Part shown: positions 57,181 to 64,000 of the stretch, piece by piece
Position numbering within the stretch: the stretch's first letter is position 1
Layout: the number at the start of each line of letters is the position of its first letter
DNA from: Corallium rubrum
Taxonomy: Eukaryota > Cnidaria > Anthozoa > Scleralcyonacea > Coralliidae
Length of the DNA stretch: 64,000 nt
Assembly (NCBI GenBank): GCA_964035015.1
Contig: CAXIUP010000272.1
Span: forward strand, 248,001 to 312,000
Direction: 5' to 3'
Position numbers and translations under genes: made by a program
Notes under the pieces: model-generated
Told to the model about the DNA's origin: nothing
Database searches by the model: none
Seen by the model: only the letters and a program-made list of their open reading frames with translations

Positions 57181-59104
57181 CGTGTTGGTAATCGGTGTCT
57201 GATATCTCCTCGTCGTTTAGCACGCTATAAAACTCACTCTTTGGTGGTAACCCCGTTTCCTCAAACCGACTGAAGTTGTCCATGTAGTCATAGGGGTAAA
57301 CACCCTTCGTCCTCATCAGGTCCGACCGGGGACCAAATTCTTCGGCTGTGTATCTAAAGGCGTCCCTCGGGAGATTTCCCACCAATTTTTCCAATGAACT
57401 ACTCATGAACTGAAAACTGTCCAGAAACATAAGGTTTTTACCTAACATGAAGGCCATGTACTTCTCCATATTATTCGGTATGACGTTAATCTCCTGTCCG
57501 AACTTTCCGATCTCCCCCATTATGAGATGACTATCATAACCCCTTAGGTTGTGTAAGATGACTGGTATTTTATCAGTCATTCTATGATTTCTGTTACAAA
57601 GCTGGTGGGCCGATCCTCGATATCTTCCCGTTACATGACAATGGTCCCGGACCTTAACGTCTTCTGCTACATACTCTCGCCCACAGATGTGACATCCGTT
57701 GGCGTCTCTGAAGTCCGCCCTGTCGGAATCAGTCAGAATCATATCCTGGTTGAAGTGCTCTTTCCGAATACCCTTACAATACTCCACTTCTTCTAACATC
57801 TTTCCAATGAACTTGTTGACAGCACCATGGCCTCTATACACCTGAACAGGTTTGCTGTATTTGTCGTCATAACAACAGACAACCTTGTACCCATAACCAC
57901 AATCAGTATGTCTCTGGTACTTCTCCATGTATGGTCTCCTCTCTTTCTCCTCTCGGTCTGACTCCGACACCTCCGGTCTGTCAACCTTTTCTGTGATCGC
58001 CTCGAAGTCAGCGTACACAACAAACGGAACGTTTAACTGTTTATGGAAATTACTGTACTTCAACACGTTCTTACCGGGGTCAGGCATCCTGACGGCTTGT
58101 TTACCATTCACACTGATACACACAACCTTATGCCTATCCAGAACCTCCGTTGAACTGAAACATTGGAGGCAGTAAGCACAGAAGTGTTTTTTCCTCCTAT
58201 GTTTTGTTTTGCTGTACATAAACCTATCAAAGTCCTTGATGAGGACGTAATGTTTGTTGTTCTCATTGGTTATAATCAGGAGGTTCATAAGGTCGGTGAA
58301 TCTTTCCTCTGATACGTAAACCGGAAAGGTTAACCCGTCCTCATAACCAAAGACGTTGATACGTATCTCATTCTGTTTTTCCACCCGGTTGTACTGTTTC
58401 TGACCCACTGGGAAGCTGATTCCACTATAATCCAAGTCGTTAACATAGTCCCGGTACTTAGACACCCTTTGTGGGTCTTTTGGGACAGGAAACTTATGAG
58501 CCAGATGACACCACATAAAACACCTATCATCATTATTCTTAACGTTGATCAACCCCTTCCGACTATTCTTCAGCTCCTTAGGGAGGTCGACGTATGACGA
58601 GCCTTCCAATGGACTGTAGACAGTCAAATTAACGTAGTGACCGTCGATTGACTCCACTGTCCAGCCTGATCCCTCGCTTATCCATCCGGCTATTCTGGCC
58701 ACCACCTCCTCATTCGTGGTGTCAACGTCCTGACCGATCTCATCGCCGTTGATTATAGTCTTGATGTGACTGTTGAAGTGAGCCGTCTTATAAGTTGTTC
58801 CTCCGGGCACCTCCTTCTCAAGCGTCACAACCAGCGTTTCAGCGAACTTCAACCCCCTCATCTCAGCCAACTCCCGACGTAGCAGCCGTACCACATCATT
58901 CCTGAGGGCGTTTACCTGTTCCAGTGGGTGTTGACTCACAACAGCACAGCTGAACGACTTGGTTTTACCCCTCAGGGCTCTGTCTAACTGATTTATGTCA
59001 TAACCGATTAGTCTCTCGTAGAAACGGGGGTCTATATCATCGGGATAGTCAAACATGTCAGGGTCTAAGTCGTCGTCCCGGTGGATCATGACATCTGGAT
59101 CCAT
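57181..59104 (-). pseudogene. B-family DNA polymerase, N-terminal half
   Basis: I place the start at the ATG at 59104, four bases after a TATAA; the open frame goes on upstream to a GTG at 59125 but without ATG. Residues about 1-300 are an N-terminal region with GLINVKNNDDRCFMWC. A zinc-finger-like HFCAYCLQCFSS near 308-325 follows. Exonuclease motif I is YADFEAI near 364. An HNH/EndoVII-like module is C-x2-C to DHCHVTGRYRGSAHQLC near 471-503. Exonuclease motif II is HNLRGYDSHLI near 518. The frame is cut by the BEL element at the target duplication 57181-57185. Excising the insert and one duplication would keep the reading frame. It overlaps the zinc-ribbon ORF by 47 bp. Confidence 0.88.
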
Positions 59105-59720
59105 CGTTATAACAGGGGTGATCACATTCCGTTAGGTGTCGTCCCAACCACTCAGTGTAGAGCCTGTCCGGGGTACGGTCCCAACCAAGTTCCCTATACA
59201 CAATTCCAAACAGATTGTTATCAAACAGATCCTTCATTTTTCCATTTTCGAGATCCTTTAGGTTATCCAGTAACTTAATCCCTCTTCTTGAGCACAATCT
59301 GATGATGTAATAATTGTATCTGGACACATTACGACCTCTTATCAGACCCTTACTTCTCATCACTTGGAGAACCTTGGAAAAGTCAGCTAGGACGACGTCA
59401 ACGGCTGTATCCCTGGCAACTCTGACGAGTCTCTTCCTCATCCAACTATTTCTCGAATGCTCACTTCTACGACCGGCCACCCGGTATCTCCCGACAACAT
59501 ATCCATACTCCGTATCACCACATCCTGGACAGGAATACATCTCAGTACTCACCTTCACACGGAATCTGGAACAATCCTCACACCACAACTTCGTACTACA
59601 TCTGGGTGGACCCCAGGTCGGGGGTACTAACTCAATCCCCATCTGCTTACAGACCCACCCAACGCTTGAAGACGGTAAATCCCTCAGCCCTTTCGGTAAG
59701 TCCGACAAGAAAACAGACAT
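59058..59720 (-). CDS. Zinc-ribbon protein, 220 aa
   Basis: The ATG at 59720 lies in TTATAATG. Residues about 47-69 hold a four-Cys ribbon (C-x2-C in WCEDCSRF and CPGCGDTEYGY). A basic helical region follows (SWMRKRLVRVARDTAVDVV, SKGLIRGRNVSRYNYY) and a C-terminal part with further Cys/His (HLTECDHPCYNDGSRCHDPP). The layout is reminiscent of VLTF3-like late transcription factors of nucleocytoplasmic and adintovirus-type elements, but I cannot confirm this by motif. Transcribed in the same direction as the polymerase and overlapping its start, so likely one unit. Confidence 0.6.
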   Translation of the reverse strand: MSVFLSDLPKGLRDLPSSSVGWVCKQMGIELVPPTWGPPRCSTKLWCEDCSRFRVKVSTEMYSCPGCGDTEYGYVVGRYRVAGRRSEHSRNSWMRKRLVRVARDTAVDVVLADFSKVLQVMRSKGLIRGRNVSRYNYYIIRLCSRRGIKLLDNLKDLENGKMKDLFDNNLFGIVYRELGWDRTPDRLYTEWLGRHLTECDHPCYNDGSRCHDPPGRRLRP

Positions 59721-59752
59721 TATAACTAAACCCTAACAAATCCCCTTAACCC

Positions 59753-60172
59753 CTACAGAACAAACCTAGACATCAGATACCCACCAACCAGACCAACAGA
59801 TCCAACGAACAGGGTTTGATACTCTTTCATCTCACCCGATGGTTTGTAATAGTCAGACAACTCAGGCTTTGGTTGGGACAACCCAACGACCTCAGCCTGT
59901 CTCAACCTGTCCTTCAGCAGATCCAGAGCGTGGTTTGTTGTGTTGATGTCAGCGTTGGCGTCAGACAGTTCCTGTCTTAACCTCTGTATCCTATCCTTCT
60001 TGTCCACCTCGCTTTCATACCATTTCTCCTTCGCCCTAGCCAGCTGCTCGAGGGCGTGGTTGTGTCTCTTAATCTCAGCTTCATATCCGGTGTGATTTAA
60101 CTTTGAAAACATGAGTCCAGCACCCGCGAAGGCCAAGGCGTTAAACAGTCCACCAGCAACCACACTAGCCAT
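59753..60172 (-). CDS. Coiled-coil membrane protein, 139 aa
   Basis: The ATG at 60172 is embedded in TTTATATATGG. An N-terminal hydrophobic segment (residues 3-22, GGLFNALAFAGAGLMF) is followed by a long coiled coil (about 30-95, HNHALEQLARAKEKWYESEV, RIQRLRQELSDANADI) and a C-terminal hydrophobic segment (TLFVGSVGLVGGYLMS). This architecture would suit a virion or membrane-anchored structural protein. The frame is intact, 18 bp from its upstream neighbour and 32 bp from the next gene. Family function unknown. Confidence 0.6.
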   Translation of the reverse strand: MASVVAGGLFNALAFAGAGLMFSKLNHTGYEAEIKRHNHALEQLARAKEKWYESEVDKKDRIQRLRQELSDANADINTTNHALDLLKDRLRQAEVVGLSQPKPELSDYYKPSGEMKEYQTLFVGSVGLVGGYLMSRFVL

Positions 60173-60190
60173 ATATAAACTAATGGATAT

Positions 60191-60835
60191 TCAGTGGATC
60201 AGTCCGTTACCCATCAGGAATTTTCTGACTGTATCGTAAACTTTATAGCCTCTGTAGCATGGTATCCTGAGTAGAGGATAACCATGTAACCTAGTGTAGT
60301 CGTTTTTCATTTGGTCGTGTTGTTTTAGTTTCACAAAACATTTTTCAGCCTTTTTCGCGGTCATGCTTCCCCACCAGGTGGGTATGAAATGTTGTTCACC
60401 GTCGTACTCAATCAGTAGGAAACCACAACCCACAGGTACCGCGAAGTCATACCTTAGTAGACCACCGCCCAACCCGGTTAACCCATCAAACGTCTTTTCC
60501 CTAATGTATCCGATCGTGTAACCGCGTAGAATGTCCTCAACGTCTCTTTCTCCCCTAGACCCACGACTTTTCCTGGTGATAACTTTTGTTTCGGTTTTCT
60601 TTATGTAGGTTTTAGTTCCGACTTTTGTTTCAGTCTTTGTGTATGTTGTGACGGATTCTCGTACTTCATGTACCCCATGTACTCTCCCACGGTGTTTTCT
60701 CATATCATTCCCCCTCGTGAACGTCCTCCCACAGTCCTCACATCTGTAATCTCTTTCCCCGTTGTGAATTTGTCTGACATGCTGGGTAAGATTTCCCTTA
60801 GAACTAAATTTTTTCCCACAGATCTCACAATTCAT
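60191..60835 (-). CDS. C2H2 zinc-finger + PD-(D/E)XK-like nuclease, 214 aa
   Basis: Two C2H2 fingers occupy residues 3-24 (CEICGKKF to H24) and 32-53 (CEDCGRTF to H53). A Thr/Lys-rich linker (about 60-92) joins them to a nuclease-like domain. Key residues are D130 in LRYDFAVP, E143 and D145 in LIEYDGEQHF, and D174/K177 in HDQMKNDY, then YPLLRIPC. The order D...ExDGxQH...DxxK...LLRI is that of small PD-(D/E)XK endonucleases found in large DNA viruses and homing systems. Fingers probably give DNA specificity. Intact. The start codon is preceded by TTAA. It may cut DNA for recombination, replication or integration of the element. Confidence 0.72.
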   Translation of the reverse strand: MNCEICGKKFSSKGNLTQHVRQIHNGERDYRCEDCGRTFTRGNDMRKHRGRVHGVHEVRESVTTYTKTETKVGTKTYIKKTETKVITRKSRGSRGERDVEDILRGYTIGYIREKTFDGLTGLGGGLLRYDFAVPVGCGFLLIEYDGEQHFIPTWWGSMTAKKAEKCFVKLKQHDQMKNDYTRLHGYPLLRIPCYRGYKVYDTVRKFLMGNGLIH

Positions 60836-60897
60836 TTAACTTCCAGTCCCAACTTTTCCCTAACCCCTCTGAGTCAATCCAACCAAGAAAAAAACAA

Positions 60898-61134
60898 CTA
60901 CTTTGTTTTGAACGGATCAACCGGTAAATACCCCTTCGACTGGGCATACTTAATCCCAACTGTACTAATTCCAATGGCTAGGGCCAGCTTGGCGGTCCCC
61001 TTTACAGATTCAGGAGTACCCAAAGGTTCCCTCAGGACCTTCTTTGAAGCCATGGAGACTGCCACAGCTCCGCTTGTAATCAGGAGAGCGTCGTAGAGCT
61101 CGTTCATCAGTTCTTTTCGGTCAGTGGTTGACAT
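60898..61134 (-). CDS. Small membrane protein, 78 aa
   Basis: The ATG at 61134 lies in TATAATG. Two hydrophobic helices: LLITSGAVAVSMAS (about 18-31) and TAKLALAIGISTVGIKYA (about 47-64), then GYLPVDPFK. Intact, compact spacing with its neighbours. Probably a virion or envelope-type membrane protein by context only. Confidence 0.55.
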   Translation of the reverse strand: MSTTDRKELMNELYDALLITSGAVAVSMASKKVLREPLGTPESVKGTAKLALAIGISTVGIKYAQSKGYLPVDPFKTK

Positions 61135-61150
61135 TATACTAACACATATT

Positions 61151-61852
61151 TCATTCGTCGAAGGTGCCTAAAACCGGGGAAGTCCGAACGGGCTTCTGTG
61201 GTTCGACAGTTCCCTCCATTACCTTCTCCTCATCAATGGTTTTCAGCCTCTGAACCTCCCTTCTCTCCTGCCTCATAGTGTAATAAAGTGAGGCCCCACC
61301 GATAACCAACCCAGCGGTTCCGATTAGATATCCGTAATAGGCTGACCGACCACCAACCCCAGGACCAATCTCAGCCGCCAACCGCTCCCTGGCCTTTCTC
61401 TCCTTGGCTACCTTCGATATTTGAGCCAGCCGTTTACCAGCCTCCACCCGTTTCGGATCCTTAACTTTCTCAGTCTTGACCACTGATGTTATCTTAAGGA
61501 CTTCCGGGGTTTTCTCAGACTCGTCAGCAATCTATACACTAATCTATGTTTCATCTGTGAGGTCATCTGTAGGAATCTCTGAGGAATCTGTGAGACCGTC
61601 TATAGGAATCTCTGAGGTCGTCTCTAAGGAATCTATGAGACCATCTGTAGGGATCTCTGAGGCTGTCTTTAGGGAGTCTGTGAGGTCATCTGTAGGGGTT
61701 TCTAAGACCGTCGGCCAGACAACAACAGACTCAGTCACGTAGTACTCTCCCCTACGGTTCCTCCTAACACAGTGTCTCATCACCCCGATAGCTCTTCTGA
61801 GGGCGTGGAAAATAATCAGTATGGATCGTCTAAGTCTCTTTGGAATCTTCAT
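61151..61852 (-). pseudogene. Membrane protein gene with two in-frame TAG codons
   Basis: The ATG at 61852 lies in TTTATATG. The frame runs 102 codons to a TAG (61544-61546). The same frame meets a second TAG at 61532-61534 and then stays open to 61151. The stretch 61483-61151 begins without its own ATG, so I read one gene of about 233 codons with two amber codons. The N-terminus is basic and hydrophobic (IPKRLRRSILIIFHALRR). The centre holds three to four acidic repeats of about 15 residues (SEIPTDGLIDSLETT). The C-terminal part has a helical, basic stretch (RLAQISKVAKERKARERL), one TM segment (YYGYLIGTAGLVIGGASLYY) and a charged tail. Either decay or stop-codon readthrough; decay is more likely. 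Confidence 0.6.
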
Positions 61853-61897
61853 ATAAAATACAAGAGGTTTAGAGCCGTACCGTATACCTGAGGTATA
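61853..61897. promoter_or_regulatory. Divergent 45-bp intergenic region
   Basis: The ATGs at 61852 (minus) and 61898 (plus) are separated by 45 bp, and both lie in a TATA-type start motif (TTATATG and TATAATG). Such spacing leaves no room for normal RNA polymerase II promoters with leaders, so start motifs may act as the initiator. Confidence 0.45.
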
Positions 61898-62641
61898 ATG
61901 ACCAACCCAAAGCTCGGTGCCCGACTGATCGCCCTCGATGGAAACATTGGTGTGGGAAAAACAACGTTCGCTATACCATTTGCTAGGAGGAACCACTACC
62001 ACCTCATCGAAGAGCCAGTTAAAGACAATCCATACCTAGAAAGGTTTTACGCTGACCCCGGGAGGTGGGCGTATGAGATGGAGACTTGGTTTCTTGGTGA
62101 GAGAATCGACGCTTACCTAAGAGCTCTGGAGTTAATCAACGAGGGGGAGAATGTGATTGTAGAGCGAACACATCACAGCTGTATGGTTTTCACTAAAAAC
62201 TGTTGGCGTAACGGGTGGATAACCGACAAACAGTTTTATGATTATTCCAAGATCTTCCACTCACTAAACAATCTGCTCCCAACCCCTGACGCTCTACTAC
62301 TGCTACAGGCCTCGGTTGACACCTGTTACGACCGAATGCTCAGAAGAGGCCGGAGATGTGAAGCCGGTGTGACTAAGGATTACCTAGAGCGGATACAAAG
62401 GTATATGAGAGAAACGGTTATAATGGTTTGGAACAAGGGGACCAAGGTGATTGGTCTCGACTGGGAAGACTTCGGTCTGGATGAGTCGGAGGTGGTCGGT
62501 ACCCTCAGTGAGATCCCTAGCAGGTTTCATGGTTGGATGGCTCGTGTGGATGACCGAGACGTCTACATACCAGAGATCGTCAGAACCGTTAGCCAGGCCC
62601 GACAGGCTCAGCTGAGTCGTAAGTCCTATGGTACCGTGTGA
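61898..62641 (+). CDS. dNK: Deoxynucleoside kinase, 247 aa
   Basis: Intact. The P-loop GNIGVGKTTF is at residues 15-24. LIEEPV at 36-41 is the sheet with the catalytic Glu region, VERTHHS at about 88-94 is the ERS-type motif, and the LID region RRGRRCE lies at about 149-155, followed by DYLERIQRYM. The length matches deoxyadenosine/deoxycytidine-type kinases. It phosphorylates deoxynucleosides and would raise dNTP supply for replication in cells that make few. The ATG lies in TATAATG. It is the only plus-strand gene in the right-hand block, and its 3' end overlaps the converging gene by 53 bp. It could be of host or bacterial origin, captured by the element. Confidence 0.88.
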   Translation: MTNPKLGARLIALDGNIGVGKTTFAIPFARRNHYHLIEEPVKDNPYLERFYADPGRWAYEMETWFLGERIDAYLRALELINEGENVIVERTHHSCMVFTKNCWRNGWITDKQFYDYSKIFHSLNNLLPTPDALLLLQASVDTCYDRMLRRGRRCEAGVTKDYLERIQRYMRETVIMVWNKGTKVIGLDWEDFGLDESEVVGTLSEIPSRFHGWMARVDDRDVYIPEIVRTVSQARQAQLSRKSYGTV

Positions 62642-63101
62642 TCATACTGTCGGAATGTGGACAGACCTCAGTCACAATGTCGTCGAGTACACGGACGTCG
62701 GATAGGAAAACACTCTCGTCGTAGGAGACCCCACGTAGGAAGCTTCTGATTTGTGTCAGGACCTTGTGGTAGCTGACGTGAGCGAACTCACAGTTCTCCA
62801 GTCTGCCAGACATCCTCGACTTGGTCATATATCCCTGAATCAGGACGCCAGGACCGGCTATGGTTCCGAGGATCAGTGGGTTAGCTGTAACACCACCGGC
62901 TATCCCCCCAACCACGGTCAGTCCAATAGAGACCGTCTCGAGGATCATCTTCAGTCTTTTCAGTCGGGTGTGTTTCCACTTGTAACAGGTCGCTAACCTG
63001 TGGTAATATGAATAGAGTCGGGTTAGTTTGTCCACTTCAGCCGATTGGAGGTTTTTACCAATGTGGTTGAAGCTGATGACGCTTTTCCTCTTCTTCCCCA
63101 T
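62589..63101 (-). CDS. Membrane protein with two hydrophobic helices, 170 aa
   Basis: A basic N-terminus and a helical region (LTRLYSYYHRLATCYKWKHTR) precede two adjacent hydrophobic stretches at about 55-90 (IGLTVVGGIAGGVTANPLIL, TIAGPGVLIQGYM), then a helical C-terminal domain (ENCEFAHVSYHKVLTQIRSF). The layout recalls SLATT-type two-helix membrane proteins, but no residue-level match was possible. Converges on the kinase gene with a 53-bp overlap. Start context AGAATG, without the TATA motif. Confidence 0.5.
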   Translation of the reverse strand: MGKKRKSVISFNHIGKNLQSAEVDKLTRLYSYYHRLATCYKWKHTRLKRLKMILETVSIGLTVVGGIAGGVTANPLILGTIAGPGVLIQGYMTKSRMSGRLENCEFAHVSYHKVLTQIRSFLRGVSYDESVFLSDVRVLDDIVTEVCPHSDSMITRYHRTYDSAEPVGPG

Positions 63102-63106
63102 TCTAA

Positions 63107-63892
63107 TTACAGGTCATATTCAACCATAACCTCCTTACAGATCCTCCCGATCTCGGGCTCTCCCAGACGACCATCTACAATCTTCATACCGTAAAAGTTA
63201 ATGTCTGAATAAAAACTTTTTAAGCTGTTTACCCCGAACACATTCAGATAAGATGTCCCTATCTGATCGATGTCACACATAGTGTATGAGTCCCTCAGTA
63301 TCTCACCATCTATCCTGACGTGTGACACTCTAAGTCCGGATAGCCAGTGGGCAGATATCAGAATCCTCTTCCCGATGAACTTCGCTGGAATTGTGCACTC
63401 ATGAAACCTAGTCGGTGTCATCCCACCGAAAACCAGTTTGTCACTCACCCCAGCTTTAAACCCAAGGCTCCTACCATCGTTAACATTGGCATTGGCAACA
63501 ATTGTTTCCCAGGCACCCGACGCCGATCTCACACTATTCCTCTTTACCACGACAAAGACCAAAACATCGGTGCCCATGAATCTGGGCACGTTAGCCTGGA
63601 AGGCTGTTCTTATTGAGGACTCAGGGTAAAGGAAATGGTGGTCACCGGTGGTGTTAAGCTGTGGGTTGACACTTGGGGGTCTCCAAAACATGGCTGAGTC
63701 GGTCTCACCGTCTCTGTCTTCTATGTAGTCAACAAAATGGAGTCTGGAGACTGCGTTCTTACTAGATCTGGTTACGTTCAGATCAAAGATGACCTTATAG
63801 TCAGGCTTCGTGTTAAGGACTTCTCTCAACCTGTCGCTGAGATGTTTATTAGTCACTGTGTCCAGTCTGTTGTAACCATAGAACAGACTCAT
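63107..63892 (-). CDS. Possible lectin-fold surface protein, 261 aa
   Basis: The ATG at 63892 is in TATATG. Beta-rich sequence with no TM: DLNVTRSSKNAVSRLHFVDY, TDVLVFVVVKRNSVRS, GMTPTRFHECTIPAKFIG, WLSGLRVSHVRIDGEIL and INFYGMKIVDGRLGEPEIG. The closing blocks (a strand then EIGRIC) resemble LamG or concanavalin-type sandwich domains seen in fibre and receptor-binding proteins, which I offer as a guess. Intact, 5 bp from the gene downstream. No known catalytic motif. Confidence 0.45.
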   Translation of the reverse strand: MSLFYGYNRLDTVTNKHLSDRLREVLNTKPDYKVIFDLNVTRSSKNAVSRLHFVDYIEDRDGETDSAMFWRPPSVNPQLNTTGDHHFLYPESSIRTAFQANVPRFMGTDVLVFVVVKRNSVRSASGAWETIVANANVNDGRSLGFKAGVSDKLVFGGMTPTRFHECTIPAKFIGKRILISAHWLSGLRVSHVRIDGEILRDSYTMCDIDQIGTSYLNVFGVNSLKSFYSDINFYGMKIVDGRLGEPEIGRICKEVMVEYDL

Positions 63893-64000
63893 ATACTATA
63901 GGACGTATGTACTGAACAGGTACCCAGACACAGCTGTGAGGACTAGTAGGATTCCCAACTCATTGTCTGGTTTTGGTTGTCTGTCAGGTGTGTGGACGGC
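63893..64000. other. Window edge
   Basis: Too short to judge. On the minus strand CCGTCCACACACCTG near the edge leads into a hydrophobic frame that may be the end of another membrane protein gene. Confidence 0.3.

Noticed and set aside
57181..63892. Bacterial plasmid or phage contamination
   Set aside because: The block contains an animal-type BEL retrotransposon insertion with target duplication, C2H2 fingers and eukaryotic-virus-type polymerase motifs, so it is integrated in the animal genome.

Overview
The window looks like a repeat-rich stretch of an invertebrate metazoan nuclear genome. Introns are eukaryotic (GT-AG and one GC-AG), there is a short interstitial TTAGGG run, and the mobile element mix is PIF/Harbinger, BEL/Pao, Ty3/gypsy, CR1-like LINEs, tRNA-like SINEs and several hairpin or MITE families. 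I favour an anthozoan cnidarian from the repeat mix, but no single feature proves it. I see no rRNA, tRNA or CRISPR locus and no clearly intact conserved host gene.

Layout. 0-3.8 kb: a decayed PIF/Harbinger transposon with an intact two-exon Myb/SANT-like gene facing a frameshifted HARBI1-like transposase. 4.7-8.4 kb: a decayed BEL/Pao element. 9.0-9.3 kb: two opposed tRNA-like SINEs. 10.0-11.4 kb: Ty3/gypsy remnants. 12.0-15.5 kb: a LINE scrap, a 0.75-kb inverted-repeat element, an unassigned first-exon-like ORF and a 268-bp hairpin. 15.7-30 kb: a mosaic of dispersed, duplicated sequence that carries small Cys/His-rich proteins, a RING-like gene and three broken copies of a C2H2 zinc finger plus packaging-type ATPase gene. 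Two of those copies form a 2.2-kb palindrome. The third lies between 0.7-kb inverted arms together with a 3'-truncated LINE. 30.3-33.2 kb: an unassigned multi-exon gene with a nonsense codon. 33.8-35.1 kb: 265 perfect CAAAA units. 35.4-38.4 kb: two related MITE-like elements. 40.2-47.15 kb: a second BEL/Pao element split by a CR1-like LINE.

47.8-64 kb holds the most interesting part: a compact, mostly minus-strand gene block of DNA-virus or Maverick/adintovirus-like character. It contains a B-family DNA polymerase with exonuclease and HNH/EndoVII-like motifs, a zinc-ribbon protein, a coiled-coil membrane protein, a C2H2 plus PD-(D/E)XK-like nuclease, small membrane proteins, a deoxynucleoside kinase, and a possible surface protein at the right edge. 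Six of its start codons sit inside a TATAATG or TATATG motif, which suggests a viral-type initiation signal. No capsid, integrase or protease gene is visible; they may lie beyond the right edge, or the block may be incomplete. The polymerase gene is interrupted by a young, apparently intact BEL/Pao retrotransposon: 214-bp LTRs with one mismatch, a 5-bp target duplication, an 18-nt tRNA-Lys primer site and a 1907-codon open frame. The polymerase also has an independent frameshift, and a neighbouring gene has two in-frame TAG codons, so this copy is an endogenous relic even though several genes, including the kinase, remain open.

The polymerase, nuclease and kinase of the right block fit DNA replication and nucleotide supply for a virus or self-replicating transposon. 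The ATPase copies at 19.7-26.3 kb would fit genome packaging in a related element, but nothing in the window links the two regions directly.
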